Assembly (NCBI GenBank): GCA_037039925.1
Contig: JAXRKP010000524.1
Span: 115,717 to 179,716, forward strand
DNA from: Doris montereyensis
Lineage: Eukaryota > Mollusca > Gastropoda > Nudibranchia > Dorididae
Direction: 5' to 3'
DNA length: 64,000 nucleotides
Shown: positions 11,426 to 21,909 of the stretch, piece by piece
Layout of the letters: every line of letters starts with the position of its first letter
Numbering within the stretch: position 1 is the stretch's first letter
The notes under the pieces: model-generated
Told to the model about the DNA's origin: nothing
Seen by the model: only the letters and a program-made list of their open reading frames with translations
Databases searched by the model: none
Made by a program: the position numbers and the translations under genes

Positions 11426-12428
11426 CAGAGAACAGGCTATTCATGTCTTACCACCTGGGTTCAAGGACATAAATTGGGCATAGCAAACGGACATGTCATG
11501 GACATGACAAAGGACAGCACATACTAAGAACATAAGACTGCTCATGATATAATATGATATAATATTATATAATATTATATAATATGAGAACAAGGACTAC
11601 TTATGATATAATGTGATATCATATATGATATGAGAACAAGGATAGATAAAAGAAAAAAAGAGGTGTGACAATTTTTGCCCTAGGTTGAGTAATAGAATAT
11701 CACCATTGGATGTTCCTTGTATGATTGGCATTTGACTTTCAAAACCCTTGAGATACATTGAGAGTTATATAATATGCAGAACAGTGAAATAACAGTTGAG
11801 ATATAAATAATATAATATTTATCAATCAAAAGATCTAAATTTAGACCTTGGCTCTGGAGTCATTTTGAATTCATCATTCGAAGACCTCAGAGTATTGCCC
11901 TGTTTTTGTAGTAGGCAAAGAGTCTGACTGCCACAAGATGTAACATGTGTTCAGCCACTAGCCCCGTCTTGGTTTTTTTTTTCTAAATCCTCCCTCTTTT
12001 AGTATTATAACATATATATATATATGATATAAGTAAGGGATTGTGAAAAAGAACTTAGTGTTTTCAGCCTTACTACTCTTGGTGGTTGACCACTTCCGAA
12101 CCCTCTTGGTGGTTGACCACTTCCGAACCCCTACACATTATGAGGGGTGAGATACAAAGCCCACTGTGCACCATTTTTACATATCGTGAGTTTTTTCACT
12201 ATCTCGGACTTTGAATGTTGAAGAGTCTTCTGATGATGAAATCATGTTCATTCAAAACTGATTATAAAATATATTCCTTTTATAATTTGGTTCCAAAACA
12301 TCAAATTGATCGGGCTTTATTTAGAACTAAGGGAAGACAAAATTGATTTTCTCTTAGAGTTATCTTTTTTGGATTTAGCGGTTTTTGCCTCTCACCCCCT
12401 CATGTGTACATACTATAGATCTTTATAT
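11426..12428. other. AT-rich spacer with two small repeats
   Basis: Contains a cluster of ATATGATATAATATTATATA palindromic steps (11546-11630) and a direct 30-bp repeat at about 12073-12130 (CTCTTGGTGGTTGACCACTT twice). No gene recognised. Confidence 0.55.
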
Positions 12429-12757
12429 ATTACACGCATATCACACCCCAGGTGATACCAGTACGATCAGATTGGGTCGATATTCGATACTGGGGCTATA
12501 CAGATAGGCATGGACAGTACTAATCCAACAATTTAACTATAACACCTGTTCAAAATAGCGGTTTAGGTGAGTGAACATTTTATTCAGAGACGGAGAGAAA
12601 AAATGAATTTTTCAATAACTAAACGTCACCTGGTAGAAAACTCCCTTGGATGAAAACGATCTTGGGATCATTTAAAACCTATGCAAAATATGAATACCCT
12701 TAGCGGCCTGGCAGCTGAGTCTTTAGCGAACTAAGGACAACCAACTCATAATATATC
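12429..12757 (-). mobile_element. Family A element, copy A6
   Basis: On +: CACACCCCAGGTGATACCAG, GATATTCGATACTGGGG, GTACTAATCCAACA, TGTTCAAAATAGCGGTTTAG, AAACGTCACCTGGTAGAAAA, GAAAACGATCTTGGGATCAT, CGGCCTGGCAGCTGAGTC and ACAACCAACTCATAATATA. Joined head-to-tail to copy A7. Confidence 0.8.
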
Positions 12758-12761
12758 ATGT

Positions 12762-13108
12762 AGATTACAAGCATCTCACACCCCAGGTGATACCAGGTGC
12801 GATTATTAGATCAGGTCAGTATTTGATATCGAGGTTACGCAGGTGGTGTGAACAGTACTATTCCAACTTTTAAATTATACAGTCTCTTCAAAATGGCAGC
12901 TTAGGTGAATCAATCGAATAGTTTACTCAAAAACGGAGAAACAATGAAATGTTCAATAATTAGCGTCACTTGTGGTAGAAAAAAATTCCTTAATAAAAAT
13001 GAAAAATGATCTTGGGATCATTTAGAACCTACATGCAACAAGTGGTTACTCTTAGTGCCCTGGCAGCAGAGCCTTTGGTGAACAAAGGACGACCAACTAT
13101 TTATTATA
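12762..13108 (-). mobile_element. Family A element, copy A7
   Basis: Same landmarks as A6: CACACCCCAGGTGATACCAG, TTTGATATCGAGGTTACGCA, GTACTATTCCAACTTTTA, CTTCAAAATGGCAGCTTAGG, GAAACAATGAAATGTTCAAT, GATCTTGGGATCATTTAGAA and CCCTGGCAGCAGAGCC. Its left end runs into (TA)n at 13107-13128. With A6 it is the second head-to-tail pair of this family. Confidence 0.8.
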
Positions 13109-13128
13109 TATATATATATATATATATA
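13107..13128. repeat. (TA)n microsatellite
   Basis: A short TA run touching the left end of family A copy A7. Confidence 0.9.
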
Positions 13129-13691
13129 ATACATATAAAACATTGAGAGGCTCTCAACTACTTCTTATCGACACTGTTGCAGGAGCACCAACACCTTTTT
13201 ATCCATTTTCAGATCATGCCTTTGGTGCGAGAAATATGTCCTGTATTTTTCCGGACGATCTAAGGCCATTTTCATTAAAAAAAATTTGGGGATAGTATAA
13301 TTTGTGACAATCAAAATGAGTACCAACTTGACAAACTTCAGGTAATATTTCTGGCTTTTTATCGTATAATAGCTATGTTGGAAGACAGGCCTGTATCGCT
13401 TCTAAAAAATGTGTATATAAACTTAAAGAATCGATACTGAGTTTCTTTTATGATATCATTGTAACGTGAATGAACTGCTCTATCCAGTGGTATGATAGAC
13501 TAGATTTGTACCATTTTAAGGCAAAAATTGCATTCCTAGACACCCCCACCCAACAGTCACACAATCATACATCCATAGAACATTTTTAAGCTTTAGTGAA
13601 AGTTTCTAGAGTACTGCAATTGATAATCAATGGTGTCTGGAAGACTGTTTCACTCGGTGACGATTTTGGGGAATAAACTGTATTTGTTATA

Positions 13692-13727
<36 letters not shown>

Positions 13728-13789
13728 TTACTGTGTTTATATAAGTTACTGTGTTTGGTTAAGTAACAATGTATTTTTCACCTTGATAG
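13129..13789. other. Unassigned stretch with one (AT)n run
   Basis: Nothing recognised except (AT)n at 13693-13725 and a duplicated ATAAGTTACTGTGTTT at 13722-13756. Confidence 0.5.
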
Positions 13790-14110
13790 CCTCCTATCTC
13801 GTGTGTCTTTGGTTTTTGTTTGAAGTAGTCTGGAATTGTGACGGATTGTCTCCATGCGTTTGAATTTATAAATGCTGTAAACGGGTTGTGCCCTCTGCGT
13901 ATTTCCAATATTTACCATTCTATAGTCTATGTAGAGCTATGTGTAACGCATCCTGGTTTTTCAAGACCTGACAGTTGGTGACAAATCATTCAGCTCTTGT
14001 TTGAACTTTTTCAATTCTCATAAATAATTATAATATATTTCTGGAGGTGAGGGTGCCATGCTGCACTAGCTTATTCCAAAAAAGGGCTTTACTCTAAGCA
14101 ATGTACACAG
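13790..14110 (-). pseudogene. Probable LINE (CR1/L2/Jockey type) reverse transcriptase relic
   Basis: On -, neighbouring frames read AWHPHLQKYI, then RIEKVQTRAE followed by a stop and FVTNCQVLKNQDALHIAL. This follows the 'W.P ... IE.VQ.RA..F' pattern near the C-terminus of these reverse transcriptases. Several stops and at least one frame change show it is dead. Only about 100 codons survive, so the clade is uncertain. Confidence 0.42.
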
Positions 14111-15458
14111 TGATTTCATTTCTTATGGACAGCATTGTAGATTGTGGGCTATTAACTCAACTGTTACAAATTCTCTTTGTTTCAAAATAAGAATTCTCAT
14201 TTCAATATAACAAAAAATAAGCTGTTCTTTTTTTACATTAATGTGAGTGCAAATTGTTTTCTAAAGGGTGGTCATACTGCTGTTAATTTGTGTCCTGATG
14301 TACAAGTGGGCATGCTGATGAAAGGGAACTTCAGACATTCATGATCAACCAATTAAAACAAAAATTCTTTACGAGATGGACTACGGTAAAATATCTTCTA
14401 GGGTAATATAGAATGATTTTTAATTGGATCAAACAGCTATAGTTTGTTTCTATACTCAACCTCTCTACTTTTGGCCCTTAATAGCCGAATCCATGTTAGT
14501 GCACTCTAGATTAAAACATCTGTCTTCATAGATATATTATATTAGAATTTAGATCAATCTAAAATCAAAATTAAAATCGTTGTTTGTTTTCTTTTCTTTT
14601 TTTATTTACAGAATCTAGATCTTTATCTAATAAATGAACATAAAAACATTGAGCAGTCTAAGCCTCCACAGCCAAAATAATGTGACAAGACAAAAACTCT
14701 TTTATAAATTAAATCTTCTTGGCTTAGCACAATAAATCACTAGAGCTATATCTAGATTCATTCCAGATCTAGACATACATAAGTTTAAATTTCGATTATA
14801 ATCATATAATAGCCTACTACTCTAGATTATATTATGTATTATTTAAAAGAGAAAGAAGATCTCTTAAAATAATAATAATATACACACAAAGTAAAAAGAT
14901 TTAAGTTGAACTTGCTTCGGATATTAGATTCTATAATGTTTTCATGACATTCGTAAACCTTTCCACTTGTTGTGTGATCTGCACAACCCTTTGACATTGT
15001 TTTCAGAAAGTTTATCTTCTAGCAAAAACTGATTTTAGATCTTGAAAAAAAACAAAGTTGTCAACTTACCACCGACTTCTTGATCAGGTGACGAAGCATT
15101 ATAAGGAAGGGCTCTCCAAGCCAACTTAGGTTAAACTCGAATTTGTTTTGGTTCAAAGTTCAGTTTTCAAAGTAAAGAAAGACGTTGATGATGGGAACGT
15201 CGCAAAACTGTAGACCTGACTTTGACCCCTAACTCCTAACACGTGAAAGTTCAAAATAGGACCTAGGAGATCTAGAATCTACACCTTCATTTTATCAATC
15301 TAGGCCCAGTTCCACTGTGTGTCGGGTTTGTTATGGCTTGATGCAGGTCGAGGTTGTGTTGTGTTCGAGGTCAAAGGTTACATTTGACACACGCAATACG
15401 AAAGGTACGCAGTCCGTATCTCGCCGGCGACATTACGGATACTCTTCCGTCACTTGTG
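14111..15458. other. AT-rich spacer with TAGATCT-type motifs
   Basis: No gene recognised. Repeated short motifs of the TCTAGATC/AGATCTAG type occur between about 14500 and 14960. Similar clusters lie near 22360, 33560, 43360, 45160, 48860 and 49170. Confidence 0.5.
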
Positions 15459-15720
15459 GGCATCATTGGCAGAGTGGTCAGGCTGCTGGAATGGGGATCA
15501 TGAAGTCCTAGGTTCGAGACCTATCAAGCCTGAACTCGACGTTGGGATCCTTGGGAAGCATACTAGCACGAATCGCCCCACTCAAACTAGGTGCAAATGG
15601 GAACATGCACTAGCTTGGGAGTAAAACTAGCGTCCTGTCCAGGGGTGATTATTATCACCTGTTCCGCTTCATAGGCCTTAACGGCCTTGAAGTAACTTTA
15701 CTATCACTTACGATGTGCTT
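15459..15720 (+). mobile_element. SINE1, good copy
   Basis: The best-preserved SINE1 head: TGGCAGAGTGGTCAGGCTGC (A box) and CCTAGGTTCGAGACCTATCA (B box GGTTCGAGACC), with spacing typical of a tRNA-derived promoter. Body: GGTGCAAATGGGAACATGCA, CTTGGGAGTAAAACTAGCG, GGGGTGATTATTATCACCTG, TTCCGCTTCATAGGCC. The last block contains a short palindrome (GTGATTATTATCAC). Confidence 0.88.
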
Positions 15721-16917
15721 GCTTTGGCTAGCAATACATGTAATAAAATGATGTACATGTAGTAGTAAGCGGCTTGCATAACTGGGATGCTTGCCAGGCG
15801 CAACGGTCACTGGTCACCGATGGCCTTGGTCTCGCCTGAGTAAGACAAGCCTAGTCGGCTTTAGGTGTTCGTTTATTTACTTGGGGATATGGGGGGGGGT
15901 ATATCCGTTTTTTTTTATTATTAGTTGTTGCGTATGCCTAATTCATTCCTATGGAAAACTGCTGAATAGTTTAGATCTGGCTGGGTTTTTTTTTACCAGT
16001 ATCAATAGTATTGTAATAGTAATAGTAACATAGATGGACATGGAATGCATGATAATAAACAGAAGAACCTTCAGGTATTCTAAAGAATGACGAGATAAAT
16101 TAATAAGGCCAAGTTTGACTGTTGTCGTTATTATTTGTTCCATACTATGCCTAGATATTATTTACAGTGCCTAGCCATTTTATAAAATATGGGTCAGGGC
16201 TGAGCCATTGTATATTAGTAGGCCCAGGGTCAGGGTTCTTAACCGGAGGTTCCAATGGTACTCCTTGGGGGTATGATTGGGAATTAAATGTTGGATATAG
16301 GACTTGACCTCTGGGTAGGGTACAGATATTTATTTTATTAATAATTTGATGCGCCGACAGTCAAGTGAAAGGAGTATGGGGCCACACTCCACAATCCATT
16401 TGGATGGTGGGGGTGGGGGGGGAGACGAGTAATCAAAAGGTTAAGAAACCTTGATCTAGGTAAAGTATGAAATACCAGCCAAGAAATATATTTCTTTCTG
16501 TTGTTTAATTGAGAGAAAAAAACCTGTTGAAAATCAAACAAGAACTATAAAAATGAGCCTAAAAATTCTTATATTAGGCCCCTGTTTCAGGAAATGAATA
16601 TTCACTTGGGTCCCTATTTCAATAAATTATACATATATTTGACTTGGAGCGGATGAATTAATTATTGAGCAGAGTATGAGAACACACTCGTGGAATTATA
16701 AACATATGACAGCCTGCTATAGCCTAACCATAACTCTAATTACAACTATAACTGTCCACGGTCACAAAAACCTATTGCGAGGCTTTGGGGAAATGTTGCA
16801 CTTTGCCTGATTGTCTTTTAGCATTCTATAGAATACCTCTAGGCAATGTGTATACATTGTAATATTAAATACCGGTATTTCAGAAGGCACTTTGCTGTCT
16901 CCTTTTTGACATTATAT
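15721..16917. other. Unassigned stretch
   Basis: No gene or known repeat seen. Contains short homopolymers and a G-rich patch near 16408. Short open frames on both strands have no recognisable domain. Confidence 0.5.
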
Positions 16918-17215
16918 AGAATGAGGGGACTCAGTAAGTCAAGGGGCGAGGTGTCGGCCCTCAACCCAAAAAAATATATATATAAATTCGAGCAAAATCT
17001 CTCTCCCCCCTGGCCCGGGTAAGTGGACGACACCTAGTCCCATCGGAGACGGACGATAAGAAGGAGGCCACGTATGCAAATCGCAACACTCTGTGCACGT
17101 TAAAGATCCCTTGGCTGTTCACAGGATTGTCTGGACAAAATTTAAAATCTACCAAATCCCCCGAGACCACCTTAATTGTGAATGTGGGTGAAATCAAATC
17201 AAATCAAAATCAATA
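16918..17215 (+). mobile_element. SINE2, head partly deleted
   Basis: Starts with GGGGACTCAGTAAGTCAAGG and CGAGGTGTCGGCC, loses the B box region to an AT-rich patch, then has TGGCCCGGGTAAGTGGACGA, CATCGGAGACGGACGATAAG, CAACACTCTGTGCACGTTAA, AGATCCCTTGGCTGTTCACA, ACCACCTTAATTGTGAATGT and a tail of AAATCAAATCAAATCAAAA. The (AAATC)n tail is typical of this family. Confidence 0.85.
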
Positions 17216-17599
17216 GAATGCCTGATTTCATACTTTGCCGGTAACAAAATTTATCAGCTGGCTGATTGCCGACGATACTTGTAAATTTTAATCATAAATC
17301 TAGTTATAGTTACTATGTATGTCTGTCTATCCGTCCGTCTATTTTTGTAATGACATCAGTCTCGCTTGTGTTGAGACACTCAAGACCATAATTATTAATA
17401 CTATATTATATCGTTTATATCATGGCCTTTTACGTCATCATCGAAAGCGTGTGAAAGCTGCGAGTTCCCCAGGGACCCCTTGGCAGCCGAAAGTTTCTGT
17501 CACAGATATTGGCGTCATTACTGTCTCTCACCCCAGATGGTGGCTTGGCAGAAAGACGCCGTTTTCGTAGCTGCCCCGCATGGCCGTACAAACAATTGC
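17216..17599. other. Unassigned stretch
   Basis: An 83-codon open frame (17319-17570) shows no recognised domain and is not called. Confidence 0.45.
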
Positions 17600-17870
17600 C
17601 TTTTTACGTCAATGTTGACGATCCTGTAACAGCTGCTATCACTGCTACGCCTGAGATAATTTTATTCTGAGGAAAGTATAGATGACCAGCCACGCTTCCT
17701 TTTCCTCTGATCTTTGCCTCTTCTACATTATTCAGAGTAATGAACTAGTCAATAAGTCTGAGGTACAAGAGGTTGTAGGAGTGGGCCTTATATCTATTTT
17801 TTTGGTAGGAATTGAATTTTGTCAGGGTGGCCAGAATGACCTGCTCTTTTCGACTTCCAACCGGTACTTT
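17600..17870 (+). repeat. Dispersed repeat B, copy 1
   Basis: Shares an ordered set of blocks with 41111-41600: TTGACGATCCTGTAACAG, ATAATTTTATTCTGAGGAAA, TCCTTTTCCTCTGAT, AATGAACTAGTCAATAAG, AGAGGTTGTAGGAGTG and GGTGGCCAGAATGACCTGC, then TTTTCGACTTCCAACC. Class unknown; no ORF. Confidence 0.65.
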
Positions 17871-17879
17871 AACATGCGC

Positions 17880-18370
17880 AAAGACCTGCTGGTAGATTCT
17901 TTCCGACTTCCAACCGACCAAAGATTGATGATGCAACTTTAATTGCTGACTTGTCCCAAAGATTGATGATGCAACGTTTTACATTGATTGCTGACCAAAG
18001 ATTGATGATCCATTGATTGTTGAGTATTCTCCGTCTCCGATGCAACGACATTGATTGCTTTCTTGTCCCAAAGATTGATGCAACGTTTACATTGATTGCT
18101 GACTTGTCCCAAAGATTGATGATACATATACAACTAATTATTGTTTTAGTATATTTGACTTGTCCCAAATCGCTCTTCTTTGATGCAACTCACACTCTTA
18201 ACATTGATTGGTAACAGGCCCAAAGATTGATGATGCAACATTTTATTGATTGTTGACTTGTTGAACCAAAGATTGATGCAACGCTTTACAAATGATTGAT
18301 TTGTATTGGTAAAGATTGATATGCAATTGATTTATTGATTGCTGACTTCTCTAAAGATTGATGAAACTTT
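17880..18370. repeat. Imperfect minisatellite, 30-45 bp units
   Basis: Repeated CTTGTCCCAAAGATTGATGA, TGCAACGTTTTACATTGATT and GCTGACTTGTCCC blocks with many indels; about 12 units. The disorder suggests an old array no longer being homogenised. Confidence 0.8.
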
Positions 18371-19237
18371 TGAAAGATTGATGAAACGCTTTGTGTCATT
18401 TGATTACATTTCTGACTTGTCCCAAAGCTATTGAACCAATACAACTAATTATTGTTTTAGTATATTTGCTTGCCCTTTTGTTATCGCTCTTCTTTCACTT
18501 ACACTCACACTCTTAACACACTAACTTCATGGATTTTATTGTTTGTTAATGAACCAATGCGTATTTCATAAGAAAGCAGAAAAAAATACAACAAATGAAG
18601 CTGATTTGTATTCAATTGATTAAATATTTTATATGATTTATGAAAAAAAGAACAAGTATTATTTGGAGAAACTATAGAACAACATTAATGTTCACTTAAT
18701 CTGGCGTGTCATTATTAAGTGTACGACAAGGTGTAATACATTTTCCAAACTCACAGTCTCTCTCAAAATTATCTTTCTCCAGGTTTCATCTCTCTCCTCA
18801 CTTCATTTCTGGTTCAATTTGTGAAAGATTATGACCAATTATATTAATATTTTAAAGAAAAACGACTTAGTCTGTGATAGGTAGGGTGGGTGCTGTATAA
18901 AGTATAAAGTTGTTTTCTGTTGTTTTCTGTTTGGAATTCTTTTTTAATTTTATTTCCTTCTTCTTTAGATCTTTCTCTATCAGTTCCCATTCCTTCCGGT
19001 GTGTGGGTTTAGGTGGGTGCCCAAAATTATCTTTCTCCATTTCCATTTGTCCTGACATTTTCTGGTTCCTTTTGTGAAGATTAACTTTTCTTTTTTCAAT
19101 GCCTCTGTTTCATCTTCGTCGATTTTCTTCAGGTCTTTTTTTGTTGTTGTCTTTTACCTTTGATTTTAGCAATATTACTGATTTAGATATTTATCAAATT
19201 TTGTTTACGTGCTCAAACCATTTGATTTGATTTCAGT
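18371..19237. other. Unassigned AT-rich stretch
   Basis: Contains two related segments, AAATTATCTTTCTCCAGGTT (18767) and AAAATTATCTTTCTCCATTT (19023), hinting at an old dispersed repeat. No gene recognised. Confidence 0.45.
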
Positions 19238-19630
19238 TTTATTGCCGTATCGGTAGATATTTATCAAAATCAAACATGTTAGCAATATTGGATAGATATT
19301 TATCAAAATCAAACATGTTAGCAATATTGCATAGAATTATCAAAATCAACATGTTAGCAATATTGCAATCAAAACCGAACATGCTGCAATAGATATTTAT
19401 CAAAATCAAACATGTTAACAATATTGCATAGATATTTATCAAAATCAAACATGTTAGCAATATTGCATAGATATTTATCAAAATCAAACATGTTAGCAAT
19501 ATTATAGATATTTATCAAAATGAAACATGTTAACAATATTGCATAGATATTTATCAAAACCAAACATGTTAGCAATATTGCATAGATATTTATCAAAACC
19601 AAACATGTTTGCAATATTGCATAGCTATTT
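19238..19630. repeat. Minisatellite, 39 bp unit, about 10 copies
   Basis: The unit contains AGATATTTATCAAAATCAAA and CATGTTAGCAATATTGCAT. 39 bp is divisible by three, so a repeated peptide frame is open on -; it is not a gene. Two inverted copies lie at 20285-20355. Confidence 0.92.
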
Positions 19631-19839
19631 TTAAAAAATGGTTAAAACCCAAGGAGAGGGGTAGACAATCTATTGCATGCAATATGTCAAGAAAAAGCAA
19701 GGAAGTTTTAAAACATGTGTAAGATGGCTGGGGGGGGGGACGATAGTTTCAATACCGACAATATGAAATGTTACTTAAATATTAACTAAGATGGGATTAC
19801 GAATCTAATTTGTAATAATCTACAGTTAAATAAAGATAT

Positions 19840-20255
19840 ATGGTACATAATTACGTAGAGCAAATAGCACAAGGACAATCTTTACCATTCCACATCGAAA
19901 TAAGATATTTGAATTGGTTAAAAATTTGTTTAAGATTGTACGTGTCCAGGTAATCTGCTCCACATAACTGCAGCAGCGTATTTCAATGATTGTTTTCCTA
20001 AATCGATGGTTCTAGGTTTAAGGATATTGACTTAAAGTGTATCTGAAATTATAATGTCTAGTTTTAAATTTTGAAAGTTAATGGCAATAGTACACACTCT
20101 TTTCACTTACAGGGTTGGAATTTGTGCTATATCCAAGAAACTTTCATAATGTATTACCATAGTCACTGTGTTTAAATCTAAAAGTTCGTTCTTGAATTTG
20201 TTCTAATTTCCTTGTGCTTGATTTTGAACAGAAGTGCCATGCTAAATGACAAATG
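19840..20255 (-). pseudogene. LINE reverse transcriptase C-terminal relic
   Basis: One - frame runs about 135 codons with four internal stops and reads like the last part of a Jockey/CR1-type LINE reverse transcriptase: CHLAWHFCSKSSTRKLEQIQ, ERTFRFKHSDYGNTL, TRHYNFRYTLSQYP, VEQITWTRTILNKFLTNSN. The 'WHFC.....LE.IQER..RF' block and the later 'YNFR' block are in the expected order and spacing. Keeping one frame while gathering stops suggests decay mostly by substitution. Confidence 0.6.
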
Positions 20256-20284
20256 TTAAAGCTGGGTGAAATTCATTACAAGCG

Positions 20285-20355
20285 TATGCAATATTGCTAA
20301 CATGTTTGATTTTGATAAATATCTATGCAATATTGCTAACATATTTGATTTTATA
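20285..20355 (-). repeat. Two inverted copies of the 39-bp minisatellite unit
   Basis: GCAATATTGCTAACATGTTT plus GATTTTGATAAATATCTAT, nearly twice, is the reverse complement of the array at 19238-19630, about 650 bp away across a LINE relic. The two could pair as a long-range stem of about 70 bp. Confidence 0.88.
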
Positions 20356-20804
20356 AACGTGATCTGCTCCTGAGCCCTTTCATGGGAGGTTGGGGGGGGG
20401 GGCACAAGAGCATAAAACTTGACCGTGCACAATGACCACCCCAAAGTAACATGATATACAAAAGTTAAGATTGCATGCAAGGGCAAACAAATCTAACCGC
20501 CACATAGTGCAAGATCTAGTGCTGGATTCGGGAGTTCTTGGAATCCTTTGAACTATATGTACTAATGACGAATGAATGCATACAAAAATACATTCAATCA
20601 CAACAAAGTAAACTGCATTATCTGAACAAAGAGATCATAATTTCATGATGAACATGAACGTAAATTTAGTTCTGCAATGAACACAATGACATGTAGGCCA
20701 ATAAAATACTGAAGAAGCAAAAAGTTTTTTAGCGAGTGTCAGTTAATCTATAGCAATGCCAACTATTAAAATGTTAATATAACATGTTTTTATGATATAA
20801 TATA

Positions 20805-20940
20805 ATGATATGATAAGATAAGATACTTTTCTTTTGGTCCCATAAGGGACACATTGTTTTAGTTATACAATGCCTTCAACATAATATGAAATACCGGTAC
20901 AACACACTTTTACTACGCGTATATTATTCTTCACACAAAA

Positions 20941-21010
<70 letters not shown>
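20805..21010 (+). repeat. Dispersed repeat C with (CA)n, copy 1
   Basis: AAGATAAGATACTTTTCTTT, TACAATGCCTTCAACATAAT, ATGAAATA, ACACACTTTTACTAC and ATTATTCTTCACACAAAAAC, then about 65 bp of pure CA (20943-21007). The copy at 41222-41400 has the same blocks without the CA expansion. The style resembles a LINE 3' end. Confidence 0.72.
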
Positions 21011-21012
<2 letters not shown>

Positions 21013-21062
21013 AACAAGAACAACCGAAACATTTATTCCTTTAAGAAAATGCTTTAAAAAAA

Positions 21063-21300
21063 TTAATTTTCGATTTGATTTGATTTTACCCACATTCACA
21101 ACTATGGTGATATCGGAGTTTTTGGTAGGATTCTTAATTTTGCCTGAACTGCCCTGTAAACAGCCAAGGAATCTTTAACGTGCACACAGTGTTGTAATCT
21201 GCATATAGGACCTCCTTTTTTATCGCCCGTCTCCGATGGGACTAGTGTCAATCCACCTATCTGGACCAGGGGGAGGGGGGTAGATTTTGCTCGAAAATTG
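21063..21300 (-). mobile_element. SINE2 body, head missing
   Basis: On +: TTTGATTTGATTTTACCCAC, ACAACTATGGTGATATCGGA, GAACTGCCCTGTAAACAGCC, AAGGAATCTTTAACGTGCAC, CGCCCGTCTCCGATGGGACT and CCACCTATCTGGACCAGGG. The tRNA-like head is absent, so this is a 5'-truncated copy. Confidence 0.84.
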
Positions 21301-21309
21301 TGGATTATT

Positions 21310-21535
21310 GACATTGTAAAGCGCCTAGAGCATTTATATGCATACTATGTATAATGCGCTATAATGATATAAACATTATCATTATAATTATTATTATTAT
21401 TATCATATTTAAGCATTATGTGATTATAAAATATAAAACAACATACAATAAAAACAATTTTTATTATTTAAGCATTATGTGATTATAAAATATAAAACAA
21501 CATACAATAAAAACAATTTTTTAATTCTAATACAT
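21310..21535. repeat. GCGCTATAATGATA-type tail plus a 60-bp tandem duplicate
   Basis: GTAAAGCGCCTAGAGCATTT and ATGCGCTATAATGATA with (TTA)n resemble the tails of many invertebrate interspersed elements. After it, ATTTAAGCATTATGTGATTA, TAAAATATAAAACAACATAC and AATAAAAACAATTTTT occur twice in tandem (21407-21525). Confidence 0.7.
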
Positions 21536-21737
21536 GTAAATTCGTAAACATTCCAATGAACACTGTTTTTAAAGGAGAGGTGATGATAATGATACCGGTG
21601 ATGGCAGTGATGATAATTTTATAGATGATGGTAACAATTATCTTTTATACCAGGATATCTTTCTTTATGACGATGCCACAAAAATCTAAATGGTCTTTTT
21701 GAGCGTTTGATATTGTGATTTGAGGTGAAATGTCATG

Positions 21738-21905
21738 CAATGTTATGTATTGTACCGATGTTGTATTGTATTTTTATTTTATTGTATTTTGTATTGTATT
21801 GTGTAATGTATTGTATTACATTACCTTACATTATACTTTGTTATATATTGTATTGTATTGTATTGTATTGTATTCTATTATATTTTATTATAATACATTA
21901 CATTA
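21738..21905. repeat. (TTGTA)n pentanucleotide repeat, degraded
   Basis: TATTGTATTGTATTGTATTG with many single-base changes over about 160 bp; the cleanest part is near 21850-21875. Confidence 0.88.
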
Positions 21906-21909
21906 TATG

